Shown here: positions 54,891-64,000 of the stretch, piece after piece
Numbering within the stretch: position 1 is the first letter of the stretch
How the letters are laid out: the number at the start of each line of letters is the position of its first letter
From: Tretioscincus oriximinensis
Taxonomy: Eukaryota; Chordata; Lepidosauria; Squamata; Gymnophthalmidae
Direction: 5' to 3'
NCBI GenBank assembly: GCA_022410635.1
Contig: JAJVDF010000221.1
Location: 1,019,351 to 1,083,350 of the forward strand
DNA length: 64,000 nucleotides
Position numbers and translations under genes: made by a program
Notes under the pieces: generated by a model
What the model saw: the letters and a program-made list of their open reading frames with translations, nothing else
Databases searched by the model: none
What the model was told of the DNA's origin: nothing

Positions 54891-55227
54891 TTGATTCCCA
54901 GTGAATCTTTGGACACATGCATGCCATCCTGACATAACTTTAATAACCAAAGAAAAAATAGTTGAGCTGAAAAAAAACCCCAGTTGCACATGGGTTCAAA
55001 AAAATCACTTAAGTTGGCCTGATCCACACTTTTGCTTACTCTGCTCCAGAAAGTGGTTGGAGGGAATTGCTGCTTACATGGCATTCTGACTTAGTAAAGA
55101 TCATGGCNCAGCCTGTGATACTTTGAAATGGCAATGTGGATAGCAGGCCTCTTAGACCTTCTCTGAAACAAAATAAGCATGAAGCAGCCCTTACAAAGTT
55201 TAATTCCAAAGACCTGGTCTTTGAAAG

Positions 55228-55440
55228 CAAGTCTGGTGTAGTGGTTAGAGTGTCAGTCTCTTATCTGGAAGTCTCGTGGTTTGATTCTGCAATCCTCCAC
55301 AAAAGACAGGTGGGTGACCTTGGGCTGGTCACAGTTCACCAAAACTTTCTCAGGTGTCTGTTGTGAAGAGAACAGAATGTTATGGTAAGCCACTTTGATT
55401 CCCTTTGGGTTGAGAAAAGTGGGGTATAAAAATATCATCT
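55228..55440 (+). mobile_element. Sauria-type SINE copy
   Basis: The head GTCTGGTGTAGTGGTTAGAG carries the A box, and TGGTTTGATTCTGC sits at the B box. The body has GGTGGGTGACCTTGGGCTGG and GGTGTCTGTTGTGAAGAG, and the tail is AAGTGGGGTATAAAAAT. It is in plus orientation and lacks the AAATAAAT run. Confidence 0.8.
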
Positions 55441-56135
55441 CTTCTTCTTTTTAAAACCTTATTCATGAAAGCATTGAAAAACTAACTCCTGACTCTCCCC
55501 ATTTATCCTCTAAGTACCCTTCATTACGTGCCCTTTTCCTTTGCTACCAGTACATTTCTCCCTTCTCTCAACAAAATGGACACATCCATCTTTCTCAAAG
55601 TACGGGAAAGAAAGCCTAAGAAAAACACATTGTACAATTACAATTGATCTTATGTCTGTGAGTGGGTTAAGTATCTTGTAATATCCTAACATCTTTAGAA
55701 TGTCATAGAACTTTAAAAGCTAGTCTTGGATTAATCCCTTTGAACATTTTATTTTTTTTTTGTAATGAAATTATACCTGGAACTCTTCAAAGAAGAAAAA
55801 GATATGCGGGGAAAGCCCAGTGTCATTTTAAATCCTAAACAAAAGAAGGTAATGTTTCTGAAAAGAAAGGCAGCAGTGGCTTAGTTTTCTCAGAAATATC
55901 TGTGGAAAGAAATACAACCATTTGTTCTTTCCATGGTATACATCAGAGTAGTAAACAGACCAAACGTGTATACTGTACATATGTTTGTTCTTGTCCTTGA
56001 AACTGATTAGGGACAAATCTTCCAACAATCAACAAAGTGTCACAATGCAACTAAATAAAAATAATAGCAAATGGAATTAAGTTGTTTCTTTTTTTTTGTA
56101 ATTTATATAGCAGCTAGCTATGATCCAAAGCTTAC

Positions 56136-56262
56136 CTATCACACAGAATGGTTTCCTTGCAAATCGCAGCCTTCCTTGCCATCCACGGTATCGACAACAG
56201 CAACCAGCAGACCAGATACGTATGATAAATTCCAAACCAAAGACAACAATCATGACAAACTC
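56136..56262 (-). CDS. KCNQ5: KCNQ5 exon, 127 bp: S2 end to S3 start of the voltage-sensor domain
   Basis: This is an internal coding exon of the voltage-gated potassium channel Kv7.5, which carries M-type current in the plasma membrane of neurons and muscle. On the minus strand it encodes [20 protein letters not shown] followed by a short [12 protein letters not shown] segment and ends at RKPFCVI, matching the S2, S2-S3 linker and S3 entry of KCNQ5. It contains the conserved S2 acidic residue and the basic Arg-rich loop typical of KCNQ. The acceptor is a pyrimidine run ending CTCTCAG at 56263-56264, and the donor is ATAG/GTAAGC below 56136. The length of 127 bp equals the usual third coding exon of KCNQ genes and leaves phase 1. 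The assignment to KCNQ5 rather than KCNQ2/3/4 rests on the exon series as a whole. The preceding 91-bp exon was not found between this exon and 64000. Confidence 0.96.
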
Positions 56263-58980
56263 CTGAGAGGAAACAAATAAGAAACACAGCTGTTGAAGTC
56301 TGCAACACATAAAATTTTGGCAAATGATTGCCAGTGTTGGCTAGTACTTTGTGATTGCGAAAAGTGGTATATAAGTGCAAATATTAAACAAATAACCATT
56401 CTTTTAAAAATTAAACACATTTCACTTCACATTCAGAAGATGAAAAAATTGGTAGTGTAATTAGTAATATCAATCCCCTGATGGAAGCATTCGTTTTGAC
56501 AAAACGGGAAATGTTGGGGGCTTCTGTCAAATTTTAGCTTATTTGTTCAATCTTTGTTTATAGAAGGTTGAATCTGTAACATTATTTGACCATTATAAAC
56601 ATTACAGTTCTTTTAGATTTGTGAACTTATTAACTGATAAAAAAACACAGTTAAATTCTGTAAGGTTCAAATTTAATTTTTCTGGGTTTCAGCTCATTGT
56701 GAAACTCTGCTAAAAATGCTGCAGGTTTACATACGACTTTATCATAGGAAGAATGTCAGCAGCCTCTGTAACACTGACACCTTTTTAATCTGTAGGAATC
56801 CAATCTAGTGGAAATGGGTTTTGATATTGTTTTGAAAGTAGGGATATGTATGCATTTGGTGACTATTAGATAATGGAGACAAATATAATCCTGTGTTATG
56901 ATTTTTACATGAGGTTACTTGCTCCATGCCTTCATCGTAAGATAAGGAATAACCTAAAGAATAACCTAATGTAAGAAAAACGAACATGTTGCCACCTTTA
57001 CAGAAATCAGCTTCCAGGATATCACAGTTAGATCATTGGTAAGAAACTATTAAGCACTCACAGGCTTAAAGTACTTGAAAGAATGCTTATTAAGCAGTTT
57101 GTCAACGAAGCAGAGGCTAAGATTTATATTTCATTTAGAAGGTAAAAACATTTCCTTGTTCAGGATAAAGCTGTTTTGTGTCAGATGGCTAATTTATTAT
57201 CCATACAGGATGAGGATTAGTATGCCATTAGATTAGAAACTAAGCGTTGCAAATAAATTAAGAACAGGCATATTTGCAAAGAAACTGGTGACCCACCTTT
57301 TACCCCTTTCAATAAATCACTCATGTTTTAACTCTAAAAGAAGTCTCACTTAAATTAGTCAACTGAAATTGTACAGAAAACTAAGTTTACCCTTAGTTTA
57401 GTGAAAACTGATTCAACTGTCTAAGGTGAAAGGACAGATAATCCGGAACAAGCAACAACCAATTTGTAAACATTCCAAATGTTTACAGTACATGCTATAA
57501 TCATAGACTACTGGCCCGTTGCACTAAGGTTTAGGAAAATGTTTAGTTCTAAAGCATGGAGATGTTCTTATGTTGGGAGAGGCATATATATCTTTTTGCC
57601 ACTTACCAAGTACAGACTTCACAAAAATGGATAGCTTCCAAACATTGCTGGTTGGAAGGCAGACCAGAANGAATGTTAGAATGATGCAGCCTTATTCTAC
57701 TGCCTCCAAAGATTGTAGCTGGATCCCCATCCATGATTTCTACTGAGTTCGTTGCAATATCACCTTCAATCCACCCCATGAGGTCACACATGTACAGCGA
57801 TCCATTTGCTAAAAAGGTCCGTGGTTGCGGATTTTCTAGCCATGCAGTTTNTGTGCTTCAAGAGTAAAATTTAAACAAAAGCTTCATGGGAACATTCAGC
57901 AATGTGAAGTTGGCAGATCTTGCTAGACTTCAGGACAACATACAAAAGTTCATTGGCTCTTGGCTGGCAGAGAATGTGTGGGAATTATAGAAAGGCTCAC
58001 AGAGATTGCTGGGGACTGTAGAAAGGAAAGCACGGCAATGCATTATAGGGCTTGTCATGTGACAAGATTGCTATGCAATGTGTCGGAACAGCATGGAAGC
58101 ATTAAAGCAGGTGATGCCAACCACATTTTAAAAGAAATAGTTATCTCATGAAGAACCAGTCCCACGGTCAAATTCAGTAAGTTTAAATCCCATTGCTGCT
58201 GGTTTTACAGATAGTAGAGCTGTCTGCATTTCTCTGTTAAAAACCCCATCGATTTTTGCACGCAAGAGCAGGGAGGGAGGGAAATGAGACTTGAGAGCTC
58301 TGACATATAAGAGGAGGGAAGAGCAACCAAATGGGANCTGTGCACAAAGCTGCAAAATAAGTGATCACAGCAGTACTACAGGCTGACAGAAATGTGGGGG
58401 CAGAAGTGCAATTGGGTTAATCTGGATTTAAAATAAATTCTGGATTTAACCCTCTTGCCTGAAGGGGTCTAGTCATTCCATTAAAATTCCTACTTCAATG
58501 TATAGTGGAAACTAGCATGGTGGGAAAACTCCTGTCTTCTTTTATCAGTTTAATAGACTGGTTCCAATTCTCCTGCATTTATTGAAAAAGACATAGGAAT
58601 ATAGTCAGAGTATACTGGACCTGGGTAAAGCAAATAAGACAAGTCATTCACACCATGTAAATTGAGACTAGGAGCACTCAAAGAGTATTTTAGCAGCCTG
58701 ACACTCTTGCTCTTTCCTTCCTATATCATAAGCAAGAACCTGATTTCTCAGTCAATACAGTAGTAATTATGCCTCTGACAGAAGAGACTAAGAAGTAAGA
58801 AAAAAATAATTGTAAGGGAAAGAGAGAGTGAGTAGGAAAAATACATTTTGTGCTTTGCTACAACAAACCAGGTATCCTGATACTGAAAAAAATACATGGA
58901 TGGTATATTTTTATGTATGATGAAATTAACAATTCACAATGGAGAGCAAGGAAAGGAGTGGAAATAGATATTCAACTATG

Positions 58981-59005
58981 TTAAATTAAGTTGAACTTAA
59001 TTTAA
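58981..59005. repeat. AT-rich 25-bp palindrome
   Basis: TTAAATTAAGTT, G and AACTTAATTTAA form a palindrome with one central base. This is low-complexity AT sequence. Confidence 0.75.
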
Positions 59006-60540
59006 TATCAACTAAGATATTCAACAATAGAGTTCCAACTACCATATGGAACAAAGCTATTATGCAATCGGCTAATGCAATCAACCAATGGATAGAGAAT
59101 ATCCAAAGATTAGAAACTTGTATCTCAAAAGCTATTGGCCTCCCAAGGGTCCCAGATATGCTTATCTAGGTTCTTATATCAGGTAGACTCTCCCTTCTGG
59201 AAGACAGAAACATGGTCATCTGTCCAGCTTACCTGTTCCAAGTACAGGATCACTAGTATCAGACTACTCACGTATCTTGCTTCCATAGGATCAAACACAG
59301 TCTCCAATAAGTGCCCTAATGCACACTTGAACTAGTTATCTAGTGAGGCTGGTACAATAGCTTCATATCTCTCAAGGGACAACTGTTTTAACATTAGGGA
59401 ATGTGTTAGAATCATAAAGTCTGTCTAGCCAGCAATAAACATTTACAAGAACTTCTGGCATGCCAAATAATCTTGTCAGAAATATCTTGCAAGCAGAGAT
59501 TGAAATAAATATGTTATTGTTAACATATTGTTCGATAAATGACACATTTATATAGTTTCATTCAAGTTTCTGTACTGTTGTAGCCCAGCAATATATTTCA
59601 GCATATTGGATACCTAGTAAATATATTTTGTTCAAACAATTCATAGCAGCACAAGCTCTTATGTTCACTGTTTAGGTTCTGATTCAGAACTCTATCTGCT
59701 CTTATATGCATACAAAGTTCTTGTGTATGAACTGTGTTTTCCACATGCAGTGGGCTACTCTTCTGCTTATCACTGCACCGTTTTAGCTTCAAGCCCCTCT
59801 TTGCAGTGGTGCAACTTGCCTGCTAAGGAGGNCAATGTCCTCAATTTGTCTTTTTATTGTCTGCATCACTGGACACGGATAAAGTAAAGCACTCCTGGAC
59901 ATTCAGCAGGTGTGTAATAGAGGGTCTCAAGTGGAATGTCTGTGCAAGAGAAAATACAGGATGGGCAGAAGTGAAGAACCCTATCAGCCACTGAAGAATT
60001 CTCCTCACAAGGAGAAGATATTTGGATCATCAATATATGTATTGGCTGTTGCATCTAACAAGTGTCTCATGAAGCTTACAAGCATTGTCTGTCTGAAATT
60101 TTCAGGAGGCACAAGACTTGTAACCACTGCACTTGCTTAAATCTGTTTTAATAGTAATAGGGAAAGTGCCTCTTTTTGACAATTATGCTTTTCTTTCAGA
60201 ATGAAAGAAAAAACTTACTGAAAACGATTTTAATTTGCTGCATCTCTTAAAATTTAACAATAATTTGAAGATGTAAGGCACTTTGAAGATGTACTCACAG
60301 TACTGGTTTATTCTGGAATTTCCTGATAATCCAACTGATCATTTTACCGGTTTTAATGTGCCTCATTCATACTTTAATAATATATTCCAAGTTATGCCAT
60401 TCTGCCAGGTCCTGATCAGTGAGATTTTATGTGCACATGTGACACACTGTCCTGCCAGCCATCTTGTGGATGCGCAATAGTCCCTCCTACACAATGGTTT
60501 AGGATAATTTGCTGTCTATGTAAAATTTATTGACCTCTCA

Positions 60541-60685
60541 CAGCCTCCCTACTCCACCGCTAGTCTACCGTTTCAGCGCTGGGGACCCTGGCAGTGTGCG
60601 GTGGAGTGGGGAGGCTGCAAGAGGCGGCAGAAGGTGATCAGTTCTGCTTCCCAGACAACAGACGNGAGGTGGGAAGCAGAAGGGG
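60541..60685. repeat. GC-rich patch with two hairpins
   Basis: CAGCCTCCCTACTCCACCGC (60541-60560) opposes GCGGTGGAGTGGGGAGGCTG (60598-60617) with one mismatch. TTCTGCTTCCCA (60642-60653) opposes TGGGAAGCAGAA (60670-60681). The GC-rich block continues to about 60850. It may be a DNA element or fold-back; its ends are not found. Confidence 0.65.
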
Positions 60686-62395
60686 GACAGGCAGCGCTAC
60701 CAATCGCGTCTGATTGATCGTACCACTGTCGCCGCTATTTCAGTGATTCATCGATGTTCCGGTCTGTGGCCCTCCGGGGCCTAATTGTGCCATCTTGTGC
60801 ACACCCCCCCGACACGGCCTGGAGGGCTCCGCCCACCATCCCTCGCACATGCGTGTTAGTACCCTGACTGTACAGACGCTCATTTCGGAATTATATATCA
60901 TCATTGGTTCTAAAACCCAAAATATTGTTGGTTTATGTAACAATCTGGTGAGTGGCAAATGAAGTATTGACCCTGTCTGGATGTAAACAAATTAAAATAT
61001 GTAAGGGCAGTGCTTTTCTTCTAGAAAAAAAGTAACAGTACTCACTATTAGTGATGGGGCGTCCTCAGCTGAGAATCCTGAAATGTCACTGCTGAAGTCC
61101 TTGTGTAAGCCAAGACTTGATGGCATTGCATGTTCAATTTTCTTTTTACATCACTTCTGGGACAGGAGAGAAAGTGACATCACTTCTTGTCCTGTCCTGG
61201 AAGTGACATCACAATAATGATACTTACAGCTCCAGCTGTTCCCTCATACATAAAAGTCTTGGGTTTATACTCTGAAATTTAAAACTTTCACTTTACTGGT
61301 GCATCTCATTCCCAATAAACAACCATGTAAAAAAAGCAGAGTGGAAAAGCAGGCAGAAATGCAACTTAAAACTGTTAAACATGCACCAAAAATGTGCCTG
61401 TACTGCGGATTGGTGGGTATCCCCAGATTAAAACCCTTGTGTAAGGGCACTGTAAATCCTTTTTCTTACTAAAATGTAGAAACAGTTTTTTTGTCAAATC
61501 TCTTGTAAAGTTAATGAAACTGCCCAAGCACGCCACAGCCTGTAACAGTGGGAAAGCTCTTAGTTTATCTTGAGAGTGAGTGGTTTATATGTTTAAATGC
61601 CAGAACAAAATAACCTTAACAAAACAATACGAGTGTCATATCTTTTATAGAAAGGGATTGGGACTAAATCTTTAACACTACAAAAAGTAAACAGAAAAAA
61701 ATGTTGGGTTTTAAACAAATATAAAAAAGTTAATTCTTTTTTATTTATTAGAAAGTTAAATANGTTAACAACTAGAAATATAGCCAAGAATGTTGTAAAA
61801 GTCCATCGTTTAAAAAAAAAGAAAAGTCATGATCTATTCAAAAATGCTTGAATTCCTAAGAATATACATGCTGTCCCAATTTGCAGACNTGATTATAGAA
61901 ATGAAAACAGAAATGACAAGCTAGAGACAAACAGAACAATGTTTGCTGTCTAAAATGTACAATAAATTAATGAACAAATGAAAACTTCAAAATGAAACTG
62001 AAATTACAGATGAAGAGAGGAAAGAAGTTTTGGATACTCTGAACTTTATTAGAAGAAAGGATGAATGAATTTTATTTGCAATTCAGAGCAATTCTGCAAG
62101 AGCCTGAAGACAATAAGATTATAACGTTTCTAACAGAATCGTTGGAGAATGGTGAATAAGATACAACATTACAGACAGACAAGTTGTGCAGAAGTAAGTC
62201 AGATGTGACAAATTAAAATTATTAAGGGACGCACTTGTATAAATTCAAGTTATTTTAAAATAAAGGATGCAGATGTGATAATTTTTAAGGAAATGTCAAT
62301 TAGAAAGTTGAACAAGGAGTATTTTTTCTTGTCAGAGAAACTTAAATGGGAGAGAAATTTAGATGGGACAGACAGGAAAGAATGGTACTTCTAAG

Positions 62396-62522
62396 GTCCA
62401 TTCTGCATGGGTTCTTAATCTCNTATTTGCAGCCATATCCAAGTCAATGCAAATTAAGGAATCCCCTACTGGTATTGTGTACATTACATAGAGCCTGATC
62501 CAGATTAAGGGAGACCTTACTT
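62396..62522. mobile_element. MITE family A, partial copy
   Basis: GGTCCATTCTGCATGGGTTC is followed by TTAATCTCNTATTTGCAGCC; AGCCTGATCCAGATTAAGGG may be the opposing inner block. The right end is unclear. Confidence 0.4.
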
Positions 62523-64000
62523 CTTCCATATATTTTAAAAGATTTTTAAAGTTCCCTTCAGTCTCTAACTTCTCAACAAAATTGTAATAAACTTAGGTGC
62601 GATCCACACAAGATTTTCCTACTGGATTAGTAGGATCATCATGATGCCTCTGCCATACAAGGAAACAGCTTCTACTGTCCCCCTGGGATCTGTCTGGAGA
62701 AAGCTCCTTTTTGCAAGAGAGGTTACTGATATTTTCTCATATCAGCAGTAAATGCCTCTCCTTCCAAAGGAAAGCTGTCTGGAAACTTGATGTCTCGTCC
62801 GTCATCNTGAGGCTTGGAATATCATGAGAAGGTACCAGCAAGTTAGGACTACAAAATAATAACTGGCTGACAGCTTCCCCGCCTTCATGCAACTCCTCTT
62901 GCCAGCTCCACTTGGATATTTAAGCTTATATGAATGAATGGGGGATTGGATTATGCCGGATTTAAATCCCATTTTGGGTTTTAGCTTGTAGTAGGCATGG
63001 AACCTCAGTCCATGTATGTTTCTACACCTTTTTGGCTGGCCTAGGGCAGCAGAACCAAATCAGGCTGGTGCACTTCAAGAAGCAGAAACAGCCTCACTAT
63101 TCCATTACAAACCTTCCAGGATAGCACCCATGCTCACTTTGAAGTTTGTGAAAATCCTGGTTTTAGTTTGCTAGCAACTCTAGGGGAATGTATTTTGGTG
63201 AATCTCCCTCTAAACCCAGGAGAAGGATGCATGTACCCTTTTTCATATCTGCTTGTTCTATTCTTCAGATCCGCTGGACTAGTGATAGACCTCTTAAAAC
63301 AGTTCTAGTTATGTCTTGATTTTGGTAGCCATTTTGGCAACATAAACTATGCCAAATTATATCCTGTGTGGACACAGTGTGTTAGCTGGTTCACCATGTG
63401 GACTGGAGGCATCTGGCTTAAGAAAGTGCAAAATAGCCACATTATAATTTTATTTTAAACAGCACAAAATTCTTCCTTCAAAGCCGTTCCAACAATTCTC
63501 TCATGTAAAGAAATATTCCCTATTCCTCTGATCCTAACAGATAATTGTTTATTGGAATTTGTTTTGCCCTGTAACAAACCCTGAGTCGTCCACAATAAAA
63601 ATGCCAGAAATTATCATTAAAGGGAATCATTTGCCATGTTTGAATCAAAAAATAATGATCTGGTTTCATAGGTTTTACGTAGTGCTGTTTTAAGAACTTT
63701 CACCTCAGAATATCTCCTCACATCTGAATTATTTCCTCTGAGGCACTATAGGAATATGTGAGACAGGAAGCATGAGCTGGGATGTGTGTGTTGTGTGTGT
63801 GCTAAGCAGTTAAGAGTTTTATTATGTTTTGAGGGAAACTAGTGCTTAAACGGTCTTCTGACTTCAGCCCTTTCTTTTAGCAGAAGAGAAGGGAAGAAAA
63901 ATAAAGAAAAGTTAGATCTGCCCTATAGACAGGGCCAGATTTAGGCTGTGTTTTGCTCATGGGCTATAACTCATTTATTTATTTTACTCCCTCTTCCCTC

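Larger units (their letters stand above)
56263..64000 (-). other. KCNQ5 intron above the 127-bp exon
   Basis: This is at least 7.7 kb of intron. The 91-bp exon with the S1-S2 segment was looked for and not found. Content noted: the 25-bp palindrome, the GC-rich hairpin patch, a family A MITE fragment, a small inverted pair ACTTCTGGGACAGGAG / CCTGTCCTGGAAGT near 61175-61208, and a TG-rich run at 63785-63800. Confidence 0.7.

Noticed and set aside
57200..57230. Possible KCNQ5 91-bp exon end (CATCCTG on the minus strand)
   Set aside because: The following bases are not a GT donor and the upstream translation does not give the S1-S2 sequence.

Overview
The window is vertebrate nuclear DNA, most likely from a squamate reptile (a lizard; a gecko is possible but cannot be shown). 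The evidence is a KCNQ-family ion-channel gene with long introns, a tRNA-derived SINE of the Sauria-SINE type, CR1-like LINE 3' ends finishing in a short ATTCTATG-type tail, an L2-like LINE relic, and many small inverted-repeat DNA elements. Isolated 'n' bases are scattered throughout and look like unresolved assembly positions.

The main gene is KCNQ5 (Kv7.5, an M-current potassium channel) on the minus strand, running from high to low coordinates. Nine exons can be placed to the base by splice sites, reading frame and conserved exon length: 56262-56136 (127 bp, S2-S3), 37843-37668 (176 bp, S3-S4 voltage sensor), 34724-34599 (126 bp, S5 and pore entry), 24569-24459 (111 bp, selectivity filter and S6), 22813-22718 (96 bp, end of S6 and start of helix A), 17221-17127 (95 bp, IQ/helix A calmodulin site), 14428-14402 (a 27-bp micro-exon), 11313-11257 (a 57-bp cassette exon) and 3940-3720 (221 bp, inter-helix linker). 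The last four exons join at phase 2, so the 27-bp and 57-bp cassettes can be included or skipped without breaking the frame. The first two exons (N-terminus, S1 and start of S2) should lie above 64000, and the helix B/C/D and C-terminal exons below position 1.

A second, separate gene lies on the plus strand at 46579-47145, in the intron between the 127-bp and 176-bp KCNQ5 exons. It is an uninterrupted 188-codon ORF of the Mpv17/PMP22 family, closest to MPV17L2. The lack of introns and the intact frame suggest a retained retrocopy nested antisense to its host. It is the most interesting single object in the window.

The rest is intron and interspersed repeat: a truncated 7SK snRNA pseudogene (6214-6400); several families of short DNA elements with terminal inverted repeats; several large fold-back hairpins (23226-23573, 35449-35603, 36984-37608, 42112-42350, 54181-54441); two related copies of an unrecognised repeat of about 0.8-1 kb (18170-19132 and 54050-54890); a hAT-type element with an 8-bp target duplication (49369-49611); a SINE nested inside a DNA element (32650-33082); and an approximately 110-bp pure ATA microsatellite. 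No bacterial, viral or CRISPR features were seen.
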